Made by a program: the position numbers and the translations under genes. From the NCBI GenBank assembly GCA_019423125.1, contig JAHZBZ010000001.1:248651-312650 (forward strand): a stretch of 64,000 nt of DNA, given 5' to 3'. This document shows, piece by piece, positions 31,347 to 40,960 of this stretch (the first letter of the stretch is position 1; every line of letters begins with the position of its first letter). The notes under the pieces were generated by a model. It was not told where the DNA came from and made no database searches. It saw nothing but the letters and a program-made list of their open reading frames with translations. Source of the stretch: Bacillota bacterium (GTDB taxonomy: Bacteria; Bacillota; Clostridia; Christensenellales; Borkfalkiaceae).

Positions 31347-34300
31347 ATGAAGGCAAAAAGTTTCAAGCGCATCGGCGGACGTCTCGGGGCAAAGTTACTT
31401 ATGATCGTACTTTGCGTCGCGATGCTGTGTTCGTCGATGTCGGCCTTTGCGATGTCCAAGATCGCGAAGGAAGACGCAATGGGCTATGGCGATGACGGCA
31501 TGGGCCATTACTACTCTTCGTTTTCAAGCAATGAAGAGCTGAAGGAGGAAACCAAAGCCAAAAACATCGAGATCGCAGGAGAGGGTACGATTCTCCTGAA
31601 GAACGGTGGCGGCGAGGACGGAGACGAGGACAAGCTGCCGTATACGGATATGAAGAATATCAGCGTATTCGGTATCAACTCCGACGCGTTCGGCTACGGC
31701 GGCACGGGTTCCGGCTCCGGTCAGCTCGAAGAAGGTGCGGATATCTATACGTCCTTTGAGGCGGAAGGGCTGAACATCAACCCCAAACTCAAAGCTCTGT
31801 ATCAGAAGTATTCCGGCGGCTCCATGAGTGCTACTTCTAAGTGGTCTACCCCTACATACGAGGATAAGGAGCTTGACCTCACTTATTATACGGAGGCCAT
31901 CGAGGCTACGTACAGCCGTTACAACGACGCGGCGTTCATCGTCATCGGTCGTCTCGGCGGCGAAGGCGCGGACCTTGCTGTCGAAAACATCGATCAGCAC
32001 GTGCGCCCGACCGGCGAAAACGGCGCTCTCGAGGATGCTCCGCAGGATCATTACCTCGAGCTTACCTACAGAGAGGAACAGCTGATCAAATACGTCGAAG
32101 AGCGTTTTGAAAAGGTCGTCGTCCTCTTCAACTCGGGCAACATCATCGAGTTCGGCGAGCTGCAGGACGACCCGAAGGTCGACGCGATCGTCCATATCGG
32201 TCAGACGGGTGACTACGGTTTCCGCGGCGTGCTCAAAGTGCTCAAGGGCGAAGTCAATCCTTCCGGCCGCACGGTCGACATCTATACGCGCGACTTCATG
32301 GCGGATCCCGTCATGCAGAACTTCGGCAACGGCGCGCAGTATGACGACAATTACGACAACGTCGCGAACACGATGCTGACCCGTGGCAAAACGGGCGCGG
32401 GCCGCGCTACGATCGAGTACGAGGAAGGCATCTACCTCGGCTACAAGTACTATGAGACGATGCACGCCGAGATCGCTGCTGAAAATGTGGATCTTACCAG
32501 CAAAGAGGCGAAAGCGGCTCTCGAATCGGAAGACCTTAACGGCAAAGGCGACAACTACAAGGCTTATACGGGCGCCGACGACTGGTACAACAGGAACGTC
32601 GTCTATCCTTTCGGCTACGGTCTGTCCTACACCACGTTTGAGTGGACCGACTTCTCCGTAACGATGGAAGAGGGGCCCCTCACGGCCGACACGCAGTTCA
32701 CGGCTACCGTCACCGTCAAGAACACGGGCAAAGTTGCCGGCAAGGACGTCGTGGAGTTCTATGTGGAAGCTCCGTATACGAAGGGCGGTATCGAGAAGTC
32801 CAAGGTCAGCCTCCTGAACTACGAGAAGACCAAGCTTCTGGCGCCCGGCGAATCGCAGACCATCACCAGCACGTGGGATGCGTATGACATGGCGTCCTGG
32901 GACTGGAAGGATGCGAACGGGAACAAGCATACCGGCTATGAGCTGGATGCAGGCGATTATATCTTCTACGCGGCGAAGAACTCGCACGATCGCGCGATCT
33001 CCGACACCGTCAATCTGAAGGAGCTCAAAATCACAGAGTCCCCGCACACCGGTGCAACGATGGACAACGTGTTCGTCGATCCTGACAACGACAAGGCGAA
33101 GTACAACTATTCTTCGATCAGCCCGACGATGACCATCATGTCGCGCAACGACATGATCGCCACCTATCCGAAGGCTCCTACGGCTGCTGAGCGCGATCTC
33201 ACCGTCGATGCCGACAAGACCAACCCGATGTTGGACGGCATCACGAACGGAAGCGACTTCAAGATCACCAAGAAGGAGATCGACGCCAAGCTCAATTGGG
33301 GCTTCGTGTTCGGCAAGGACGACGATGCCAACGAGCTGTGGGCTGCTGAAGGATTGTGGAAGGTTCCCGATGACTGGACGCAGGCAAAGGATGAGTCCGG
33401 CGATGTCACCATCCGTCTCCCCGAACTCATGGGTTACAGCCCTTATGACACGACAACGAAAGTAAAGAGCGACAACGCGACGATCAACGGCAAGACCGCT
33501 GCAGAGGCGTGGACGCTGTTCGTGAACCAGCTTACGTACGAAGAGCTCAAGGCGCTCAACTCCATTGGTTTCTTTAAGACGCAAGGCATCGACCGCGTCG
33601 GTAAGGAAGAAGCTGTCGACGCAGACGGTCCTTGCACGATCGGCGGTCAGACGAAGGATGGTTACATCTCCGCGCGCGGATCCTCCGGTACCCGTTACTG
33701 GTGCTCGGCGCAGATGGTCACGGCCACCTGGAACAAGGAGCTCGCGCATGAGCAGGGCCTCCTCATCGGTGAAGAGGGTATGTGGAACGGCTACAACGGC
33801 TGGTACGCTCCTTCGATGAACACGCACCGCAGCCCGTTCTCCGGACGTAACTTCGAGTACTACAGCCAGGACGGCGTGCTTGCGGGCCGCACCACCGGCG
33901 CAGTGCTGTCCGGCGTTTCCTCGAGAGGCGTCTATGCGTACTGCAAACATTACTTCCTGAACGATCAGGAAACCAACCGCAACAACGTCACGACGTGGGC
34001 TGACGAGCAGACCATGCGTGAGATCTACATGAAGCCCTTCGAGTATGCAGTGGTCGAGGGCGGTGCCTGCGGCATCATGACCGGCTTCAACTGCATCGGT
34101 GTCGTCAACAACGTCGAGAACTATCCCGGCATGACCCAGGTCCTCCGCGGTGAGTGGGGCTTTAACGGCACCGTCGTCACGGACTACCAGGTCGGTACCG
34201 TCGGCGACAAGAACAACAACCTCGAAGTCATGCACTATGCAGGCACGAACATCCCTCTGGGCGACCGTGCTGCGAACGCGCGCGGCTCCGGCACGTGGAA

Positions 34301-35594
34301 AGATTCCCTGCGTGGCGGTAAGGGCGGCGTCCAAGTGGACGGCGGCGAAGAAAAGGGCATCATCGACGAGACCAACGAGACCGCTAAGGGCTTCGCGAAA
34401 GGCTACACCGAGAGAATGTATTACTATGTCAGACTGCGCGCGACCGAGCTGCTCTATACGCACGTTCGTTCCAACGCGATCGACAACGGCGCTGACTTCC
34501 AGAAGAACTTTGTAGCGCAGACGATCGAGGTCCCCGCAGGCGCGCGCAACTTCAGAGTGCCTTTGCCTGTCGGATTCACGGCGGAAGACGATGTGACGTA
34601 TGTCGTCACCGAGAACAAGCTGCCCGCACAGGTCTCCTTCAACGCAAGCAACAATACCTTTACTGCGAACAACGCGACGCTGGGCGAGTCCGGCACGATC
34701 AAGATCAAGGCGTATTATGACGGCTGGGCAAACAAAGAAGAGACCTTCACTGTCAAGGTCGTCAGCCCCGTCAAGTATGAAGGCAAAACTGTGCTTACCC
34801 CGAACGAGGCATATTCGGCGACCGTATCGCAGGATTTTTGGGTTCCGGATCCTGACCTCGGTAAAGAGGAAGCGGGCGTCGTGTCCGCAAAGATCAACGT
34901 GAGCGGCCTGCCCGAAGGTCTCAACTTCGACGCGGCGAAAGGCACGATCAGCGGTACTCCGACAACTGCCGGCGAGTATGACGTCACCTTCCAGGTCGAA
35001 GTCACCCAACGTGCTTGGAGCGGCTGGGGTCAGTGGGGCAGCTGGCGCGACACTACGACGAAGTATGCCGGCGGCACCGTGACCCTGACGGTCGGCGAGC
35101 TCGTCACCGTTACGGCGGACGGCGTCGAATACAAGGTTGAAAAGGGTAAGACGATGACCGCTCCCGAAGCGCCTCAGGCGCCCGCAGGACAGCAGTTTGT
35201 CGGCTGGTACAACGGCGATACCAAGTTCGACTTCTCGAAGCCCATTACGGAAAATATCGAGCTCACCGCTAAGTTCGAGGACATCCCCGATTCCATCCAG
35301 TTCCGCGTGAACGAAGAGACGGGCATGATCCAGGCGAGCATCAACGGCGGCGAATGGGTCGACGTGGTCGCGCTTGACGACATCACCGGTCCTGCCGGCG
35401 AGCAGGGCCCCGCAGGTCCTGCAGGCCCCGCAGGTGAAGACGGCAAAGACGGCGAGGACGGTGAGGACGGCAAGGACGCTGAAGGCGGCTGCGGCTCCAG
35501 CATCGGCATGAATGCCGCTGTTCTGTTCAGCGTGGTCCTCGGCCTTGCATGCGTCAGCCTCGTTGTCGTGAAAAAGGCCTCCAAGAAGAGATAA
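31347..35594 (+). CDS. Large secreted GH3 glycosidase 2 with Ig-like, FLG and collagen-like segments
   Basis: 1415 residues; ATG 31347 follows AAAGGGAGGTAAAAAG. Signal peptide (about 1-35, ending SAFA). Permuted GH3: sandwich domain first (EGTILLKNGG, about 75-330), fibronectin-III-like (TVTVKNTGKVAGKDVVEFY, about 450-540), then barrel (about 730-1010) with KHYFLNDQETNRNN and nucleophile Asp946 in TVVTDYQVG. Then a putative-Ig repeat (GLPEGLNFDAAKGTISGTP), an FLG/InlB-type repeat (FVGWYNGDTKFDFSKPI), a short Gly-Pro-Ala/Gly-Glu-Asp collagen-like run (about 1350-1382), and a C-terminal transmembrane anchor with basic tail and no LPXTG. Cell-surface enzyme; substrate unknown. The largest GH3 here. 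Confidence 0.9.
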   Translation: MKAKSFKRIGGRLGAKLLMIVLCVAMLCSSMSAFAMSKIAKEDAMGYGDDGMGHYYSSFSSNEELKEETKAKNIEIAGEGTILLKNGGGEDGDEDKLPYTDMKNISVFGINSDAFGYGGTGSGSGQLEEGADIYTSFEAEGLNINPKLKALYQKYSGGSMSATSKWSTPTYEDKELDLTYYTEAIEATYSRYNDAAFIVIGRLGGEGADLAVENIDQHVRPTGENGALEDAPQDHYLELTYREEQLIKYVEERFEKVVVLFNSGNIIEFGELQDDPKVDAIVHIGQTGDYGFRGVLKVLKGEVNPSGRTVDIYTRDFMADPVMQNFGNGAQYDDNYDNVANTMLTRGKTGAGRATIEYEEGIYLGYKYYETMHAEIAAENVDLTSKEAKAALESEDLNGKGDNYKAYTGADDWYNRNVVYPFGYGLSYTTFEWTDFSVTMEEGPLTADTQFTATVTVKNTGKVAGKDVVEFYVEAPYTKGGIEKSKVSLLNYEKTKLLAPGESQTITSTWDAYDMASWDWKDANGNKHTGYELDAGDYIFYAAKNSHDRAISDTVNLKELKITESPHTGATMDNVFVDPDNDKAKYNYSSISPTMTIMSRNDMIATYPKAPTAAERDLTVDADKTNPMLDGITNGSDFKITKKEIDAKLNWGFVFGKDDDANELWAAEGLWKVPDDWTQAKDESGDVTIRLPELMGYSPYDTTTKVKSDNATINGKTAAEAWTLFVNQLTYEELKALNSIGFFKTQGIDRVGKEEAVDADGPCTIGGQTKDGYISARGSSGTRYWCSAQMVTATWNKELAHEQGLLIGEEGMWNGYNGWYAPSMNTHRSPFSGRNFEYYSQDGVLAGRTTGAVLSGVSSRGVYAYCKHYFLNDQETNRNNVTTWADEQTMREIYMKPFEYAVVEGGACGIMTGFNCIGVVNNVENYPGMTQVLRGEWGFNGTVVTDYQVGTVGDKNNNLEVMHYAGTNIPLGDRAANARGSGTWKDSLRGGKGGVQVDGGEEKGIIDETNETAKGFAKGYTERMYYYVRLRATELLYTHVRSNAIDNGADFQKNFVAQTIEVPAGARNFRVPLPVGFTAEDDVTYVVTENKLPAQVSFNASNNTFTANNATLGESGTIKIKAYYDGWANKEETFTVKVVSPVKYEGKTVLTPNEAYSATVSQDFWVPDPDLGKEEAGVVSAKINVSGLPEGLNFDAAKGTISGTPTTAGEYDVTFQVEVTQRAWSGWGQWGSWRDTTTKYAGGTVTLTVGELVTVTADGVEYKVEKGKTMTAPEAPQAPAGQQFVGWYNGDTKFDFSKPITENIELTAKFEDIPDSIQFRVNEETGMIQASINGGEWVDVVALDDITGPAGEQGPAGPAGPAGEDGKDGEDGEDGKDAEGGCGSSIGMNAAVLFSVVLGLACVSLVVVKKASKKR

Positions 35595-35875
35595 GGCAAT
35601 AGGAAAGATTTCGGATCCGCTCGGATCCGGATGACAGAGAGTGAAGGTGTGGGGGAAGCTTGTCTTCCCCCACATGTAAGCTAAGCGAGCGCGCTCTTAT
35701 GCGCTCCGCCTAAGGCGCGGAGCAGGCGGTCTGCCGCTAAAACAAAGGATGAAAAGAGAAACGGTCCGCTCGGATGTTTGATCTGTGAGCGGACGGCCCG
35801 TGTCGCGGGTTGTCGGACCCTTTGGCGGAATGCGTCCGCGGCAAGAAATTAGTTAATGGAGGAAATCGGAAAACA
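35595..35875 (+). other. Gap with hairpins between GH3-2 and the CBM lipoprotein
   Basis: TGTGGGGGAAG/CTTCCCCCACA (35648-35674) forms an 11-bp hairpin without a T run, and CTCCGC/GGCGCGGAG follows at about 35704-35722. No consensus promoter was found, so the lipoprotein gene may be read through from GH3-2. No gene seen. Confidence 0.5.
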
Positions 35876-37561
35876 ATGAAGAAGCGCAAAAAGCTTTTTT
35901 TGCCGATCATCGCGTTACTGCTGACTCTTGCGATCGGCCTGTCCGGCTGCGTGATGAGCCTGAGCTGTATCAGCCATATTGACAGCGACCGAAACGGCAA
36001 ATGCGATCATTGCGGCATCGCGATGGAGGTCCCGAGGGCAGACATCGAAAAAATAGAAGTTACGAAAGATCCGGATAAAACATATTACGGCCGCAACGAA
36101 GAGCTGGATGTTACCGGCGGTGTGATCACCGTTACATATAACGACGGCAAGGCGGCGGAAGAAATTCCGATGACGGACGAAGACGTTACCGTGAACAAAC
36201 CCGGTATGGGCGTCAACGGAAAAAAACGGGTAGAAGTAAAATACGGCGGACATTCCGCTACCTTTTTGATCGAAGTGGGCGACACGAGATATACCGTGTC
36301 CTTCGTGCTCGGATATAACGGCGCCGCGCAGATCCCCGATCAGTTTGTTGTCCAGAGCAATTACGCGGAAGAACCGACCGCTCCCGTTCGGGAAGGGTAC
36401 AGCTTCCTCGGCTGGTTCACGGACGAAGCCGCAACGCAGCGCTTTGACTTCAAGCTCACTCCTATCACGGGAGATCTGACGCTGTATGCGGGTTGGACGC
36501 AGAATTACAAAGTCACGTTCGACGATAACTATGAAGGCGGCAAGACTTATACCAAGGATACCGTGAACGGAAGAGTGGATACCAGCTTCCGTCCCGATGC
36601 CCGCGAGGATCACATCTTTGCCGGCTGGTATGTCGATGCCCAGTGCACGACGGCTTTCGATCCGAATACTGTGCTCACCGCGGATATCACGCTGTATGCG
36701 CGTTGGGTCGCCCTCTCGACGGAGATGTACACCGTGACGTTCGATTACAATTACGACGACGGCAACGATGAAACGCCGGACAGCGCGGAGGTCGAAGTCC
36801 CCGAGGGCAGCACCGTCACGGCGCCTGCAACGCCCGAGAGAGCAAACGTCACCGAGAAGGGACATCAGGCGTCCGGGTTCAAGTTCGGCGGCTGGTATAC
36901 CGATGAAGCTTGCACCACCGCATTTGACTTCTCGACGTCGGTCACGTCCGATATGACGCTGTATGCGAAGTGGACGGGCGAGTATATCTTCGAGGCCGAG
37001 CACGTCGATCTGAGCGGACCTGACGGCACCGGCCTGCCGGGCATGGGCGCTTCCGGCGGTTCCACCGGCCCGAACATGGTCGATTCCACGCCGCTGGATC
37101 ATCCGAACCTCAACCCGAGCAACGGTTATTATGTGACGTATCTCTATGCTCCCGGACTCGAGATCAGCTTCGATATCGTTTCCGACCGCGCTGTGTCCGA
37201 CGCAACGATCGTCATCCGCGTGACCGCCGAGACAGTGGGTTACGCCCTTGACCCGAACCTGAACGACGGGACGACGGACAAAGGCACCATTTATTCGCAG
37301 TATACGATCATGCTGAACGACGTGCCGATCCAGTATCCTACGATCGAGGTCGAAGGCGGATGGCAGCCGTTCAAGGACTTCACGCTCGCGATCAACGTGT
37401 CGCTCAAGGAAGGCCACAACGTCATCAAATTGACCACCACGAACGCTCACGGCATGGGCGGAACGATGGCGGGCACCGCGCCTGTTGTCGACTGCATCAA
37501 GATCACGACGTCGGCAAATCTCAGCTGGGATCCTATCGTCGATAACGAGATCGGTCAGTAA
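35876..37561 (+). CDS. Carbohydrate-binding lipoprotein: Ig-like, three FLG repeats, CBM6/35-like domain
   Basis: 561 residues; ATG 35876 follows GGAGG. Lipobox LSGC (Cys25). A small cysteine/histidine/aspartate knot CISHIDSDRNGKCDHC follows (31-46), then an Ig-like domain (IEVTKDPDKTYYGRNEELDV), three Listeria-Bacteroides (FLG) repeats ending in FLGWFTDEAATQRFDF, FAGWYVDAQCTTAFDP and FGGWYTDEACTTAFDF, and a C-terminal beta-sandwich from about 390 (YIFEAEHVDLSG ... GHNVIKLTTTN ... PVVDCIKI), which has the EAE start and G-N-I-L/D-I pattern of CBM6/CBM35. No catalytic domain. It probably tethers a glycan at the surface for the flanking GH3 enzymes; ligand not predictable. Confidence 0.75.
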   Translation: MKKRKKLFLPIIALLLTLAIGLSGCVMSLSCISHIDSDRNGKCDHCGIAMEVPRADIEKIEVTKDPDKTYYGRNEELDVTGGVITVTYNDGKAAEEIPMTDEDVTVNKPGMGVNGKKRVEVKYGGHSATFLIEVGDTRYTVSFVLGYNGAAQIPDQFVVQSNYAEEPTAPVREGYSFLGWFTDEAATQRFDFKLTPITGDLTLYAGWTQNYKVTFDDNYEGGKTYTKDTVNGRVDTSFRPDAREDHIFAGWYVDAQCTTAFDPNTVLTADITLYARWVALSTEMYTVTFDYNYDDGNDETPDSAEVEVPEGSTVTAPATPERANVTEKGHQASGFKFGGWYTDEACTTAFDFSTSVTSDMTLYAKWTGEYIFEAEHVDLSGPDGTGLPGMGASGGSTGPNMVDSTPLDHPNLNPSNGYYVTYLYAPGLEISFDIVSDRAVSDATIVIRVTAETVGYALDPNLNDGTTDKGTIYSQYTIMLNDVPIQYPTIEVEGGWQPFKDFTLAINVSLKEGHNVIKLTTTNAHGMGGTMAGTAPVVDCIKITTSANLSWDPIVDNEIGQ

Positions 37562-37637
37562 ATGACGACATGCGGATGCGCAGCCGCCGCAATCTGTCGG
37601 CTGCGTGATCCGAAGTCAAATTTAACAGGAGACTTAT

Positions 37638-40600
37638 ATGAAATATATTAAAGCGATTTTCACACACGCGCGAACTTTGGTGTGGTTCATCGTGACCGTT
37701 TTGTTGGTTGCGGTCATTACAGTGGCGGGCGTGTTATCCGAGACGATGCTGTTTGAAGTGTTCCGAATGGCGCTCGGCGATCGTAACGTCGAAATGTTTG
37801 GCGGCGGGCAGTTCTACGTGTCCGATTACGAGAATAAGGAAGATTCCTTTGAAAAATCCAACCTCGTGAACGAACGCATCAACGAAGAGGGTATCACCCT
37901 CATGAAGAACGAATCCAACGCTCTTCCGCTCGCCAAAGGCGCAAAGGTGTCCGTGTTCGGCAAAAACTCTGTCAACCTCGCTTACGGCGGTTCGGGTTCG
38001 GGTGCGTTTACCGTGACGGAAGATACGCCCACGCTGTATCAGAGCCTGGAAGCTGCGGGCTTTGATTTCAACCCCGTTATGCACGCCTTCTACAAGAACA
38101 ACAGCCAGTCCGGTTCGGGCAGAGACAAATCTCCCGAAATGGATAACTCGCGCGATACCTATCCCGGCTTCGGCACGGGCGAGACGCCGCTCACGAGCTA
38201 CACGCAGGCGGTCAAAGACAGCTATAAAGACTACAACGACGCCGCGCTCGTCGTGTTCACCCGTATCGGCGGCGAGTCCTTCGACCTTCCCCGCACGATG
38301 CAGAACAAAGACGGCACTCCGATCAAAGGCGCATATGACGGAAACGATCATTACCTCGAGCTGGACAAGAACGAGCAGGATATGCTCGTGGAGGCATGCA
38401 ACAATTTCGACAAGGTCATCGTCATCATCAACTCGTCTACCTCCATGGAACTCGGATTCCTGGATGCGGCGGACGACCATGACGATTCGATCGTCGACGG
38501 GATGAAAGACATTGCCGACAAGATCGACGCATGCGTATGGATCGGCGGCCCCGGATACTCCGGCATCAACGCACTCGGCAGGGTGCTCAACGGCACGGTC
38601 AATCCTTCCGGCAGAACGGTGGACACCTATCGCCGCGACTTCACGAAGGATCCGACGTATGAAAACTTCTCCGACTATCTCGTGTCGAGAGGCAACGTGT
38701 ATCTCATGGCCGAAGGCAGTGCGCCGGCCGTAGCGGAGCACTATGTGGACTACGAAGAAGGTGTCTATGTCGGATACCGCTACTACGAGACCCGCGGATT
38801 TACCGACGGAGAAGAGTGGTACAAAGACAATGTTGTCTTCCCGTACGGCTACGGACTTTCCTATACGACCTTTGATTGGAGCGTGACGGACATGTCTTTC
38901 ACTGAGGGCGAAAAGCTCTCCTGGACGTCCGAAAAGGACGAAGAGTTTACTGTTACCGTCAAAGTCACCAATACAGGTGACGTGGCGGGCAAGGACGTCG
39001 TCGAAGTCTATATGACCGCTCCGTATATCCCGGGCGGGATCGAGAAGGCGCACGTCGTGCTCGTCGGCTTTGCCAAGACGGATCTGATCGAGCCCGGTGC
39101 AAGCGACGAAGTCACGGTGACGTTCAAAGGCTACGACTTCGCGTCCTACGATTACAGCAATGCAAACAAAAACGACTCCCGCGGATATGAACTCGATCTC
39201 GGCAAATATGAAGTGAAGGTCATGCGCAATTCGCACGACGTGGTGGATTCCCGCAGCTTCACGCTCACCGAAGGCGTGCAGTACGCGAAGGATCCCGTGA
39301 CGAAATACGATGTCGTCAACCGCTATGACGACGTGAGCTTCGAAGAGAATTACGGCTTGGACAGCGTGCTTTCGCGCAACGATTGGGAAGGCACCTATCC
39401 CGTGAACGAAGTCCTCGCAGGGGATAATTCGGGCCGCACGGTCACGAGCGAATTCATGAACAAGATCAAGAGCACGGAGACGAACAACCCCATCGTCAAC
39501 GATGAGACCGTGCAGATGCCCGAGGTCGCGGAGGCCAGCGGCACGCCGGGATCGATGCAGATCTATGATCTCGTTCAGCTCAAGGACGAGGCGAATTTAG
39601 AGAACGAGACCCCCGGCGTCGAGGATTATCTCAGAGACGAAGCGGGCACCACGATCGTCGATTACAACGACGAGCGCTGGGAGGAATACCTCTCGATCCT
39701 GACAAAGGATGAAATGATGTCCTTCACCATGAACGGCGCATTCCAGACGCAGGCGCTCGAGAGCATCGGTCTCATGTCGTCGCTGGCGGCAGACGGCCCT
39801 GTCGGATTCGTCTACTTCATGGCACAGATCGAAAGCCAGAACCCCGTCTATCAGGTTTGCTCGTACGCGAGCGAATGCGTGATCGCGGCGACCTGGAATA
39901 CCGAACTCGCTTACGAGATGGGACTTTCCGTCGGCAACGAGGCGATCATCGGTAACCAGCGCGGCGGCGGCAGGCCGTATTCCGGCTGGTATGCTCCGGC
40001 GATCAACATCCACCGCAGCCCGTTCGGCGGACGTAACTTCGAGTATTACAGCGAAGACCCGTTGCTGTCGGGCAAGCTCGCGGCTCAGGTCATCTTGGGC
40101 GCGCGCAGCAGGGGCGTTTATTGCCAGGTCAAGCACTTTGCGGTCAACGAACAGGAGACCAACCGTTCGGGCGTCTGCACATGGCTGACAGAGCAGTCTC
40201 TGCGCGAGATCTACCTCAAACCCTTCGAGATGGCGGTCAAAGAAGGCGGAACGATGGGCATCATGAGCTCGTTCAACCGTATCGGCTCTCTCTGGACGGG
40301 CGGCGATTATCGCCTGCTCACGGAGATCCTGCGCAACGAATGGGGCTTCAAGGGAATGGTCATAACCGACTTCAACACCGAGCCTTTCATGGATACGAAG
40401 CAGATGGCATATGCGGGAGGCGATCTGAACCTCGCGAACATGCCGAAACCTTGGGAGCCGACTACCGCAGCCGACTACACCGTTTTGCGCAACAATGTCA
40501 AGAACATTCTCTATACGATCACGCGTTCCAATGCAATGAACGGTCACGGTGAAGGAGCTTACTACATCACCTATTACGCTTGGTGGGAAGTCACGCTCTT

Positions 40601-40718
40601 CTTCGGCGGATTGGGCATCATACTCGTCTTGGCTGTTTGGGGCTTCTTCGTGATCTGGAGCGTCGTCAAACAGGTAAAGAGGGAACAGGCAGTACAGACG
40701 GTCAAAAACCAGCAGTGA
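37638..40718 (+). CDS. Membrane-anchored GH3 glycosidase 3, permuted domain order
   Basis: 1026 residues; RBS ACAGGAGACTTAT before the ATG. N-terminal transmembrane helix (about 13-33) and C-terminal transmembrane helix (about 980-1005) with a basic cytoplasmic tail (VKQVKREQ). Domains in the inverted order: sandwich (EGITLMKNESNALPL), fibronectin-III-like (TVKVTNTGDVAGKDVVEVY), barrel with KHFAVNEQETNRSG and nucleophile Asp911 in MVITDFNTE. Only 76 nt after the CBM lipoprotein gene, with a GCAGCCG/CGGCTGC hairpin between, so probably cotranscribed. Closer in sequence to GH3-2 than to GH3-1/4 (both have TVDTYRRDF/TVDIYTRDF-like segments). Confidence 0.9.
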   Translation: MKYIKAIFTHARTLVWFIVTVLLVAVITVAGVLSETMLFEVFRMALGDRNVEMFGGGQFYVSDYENKEDSFEKSNLVNERINEEGITLMKNESNALPLAKGAKVSVFGKNSVNLAYGGSGSGAFTVTEDTPTLYQSLEAAGFDFNPVMHAFYKNNSQSGSGRDKSPEMDNSRDTYPGFGTGETPLTSYTQAVKDSYKDYNDAALVVFTRIGGESFDLPRTMQNKDGTPIKGAYDGNDHYLELDKNEQDMLVEACNNFDKVIVIINSSTSMELGFLDAADDHDDSIVDGMKDIADKIDACVWIGGPGYSGINALGRVLNGTVNPSGRTVDTYRRDFTKDPTYENFSDYLVSRGNVYLMAEGSAPAVAEHYVDYEEGVYVGYRYYETRGFTDGEEWYKDNVVFPYGYGLSYTTFDWSVTDMSFTEGEKLSWTSEKDEEFTVTVKVTNTGDVAGKDVVEVYMTAPYIPGGIEKAHVVLVGFAKTDLIEPGASDEVTVTFKGYDFASYDYSNANKNDSRGYELDLGKYEVKVMRNSHDVVDSRSFTLTEGVQYAKDPVTKYDVVNRYDDVSFEENYGLDSVLSRNDWEGTYPVNEVLAGDNSGRTVTSEFMNKIKSTETNNPIVNDETVQMPEVAEASGTPGSMQIYDLVQLKDEANLENETPGVEDYLRDEAGTTIVDYNDERWEEYLSILTKDEMMSFTMNGAFQTQALESIGLMSSLAADGPVGFVYFMAQIESQNPVYQVCSYASECVIAATWNTELAYEMGLSVGNEAIIGNQRGGGRPYSGWYAPAINIHRSPFGGRNFEYYSEDPLLSGKLAAQVILGARSRGVYCQVKHFAVNEQETNRSGVCTWLTEQSLREIYLKPFEMAVKEGGTMGIMSSFNRIGSLWTGGDYRLLTEILRNEWGFKGMVITDFNTEPFMDTKQMAYAGGDLNLANMPKPWEPTTAADYTVLRNNVKNILYTITRSNAMNGHGEGAYYITYYAWWEVTLFFGGLGIILVLAVWGFFVIWSVVKQVKREQAVQTVKNQQ

Positions 40719-40759
40719 CGATCGTTTGAAAAAAAATGATCGGCCGTTCAACGGTCGGC

Positions 40760-40793
40760 ATACCTCCGCGGAATTTTCCGCGGAGGTATTTTG
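40760..40793 (+). terminator. Terminator after GH3-3
   Basis: ATACCTCCGCGGAA-tt-TTCCGCGGAGGTAT perfect 14-bp stem followed by TTTTG. Between here and 40960 no gene or promoter is recognised. Confidence 0.8.
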
Positions 40794-40960
40794 TTATATA
40801 CCAGATATCCGTCGGCGATGCCGCTGGAAAAAAGGAAATCGACACAGGTTTTAGCTGCAGGATGCAGGTAGAAAAGAGCTCCTTAAAAAGAATGCGATCG
40901 ACAGCTGTTCCGCTGCGTGAATAGCGCTGTCGGGACCATGCTCTTATAGGGTTACTGTAA

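Noticed and set aside
31524..35675. 1383-codon open frame antisense to GH3-2, and similar ones antisense to GH3-1, 3 and 4
   Set aside because: Same artefact of GC-rich third positions; no ribosome site or recognisable fold, and the sense frames encode complete GH3 proteins.
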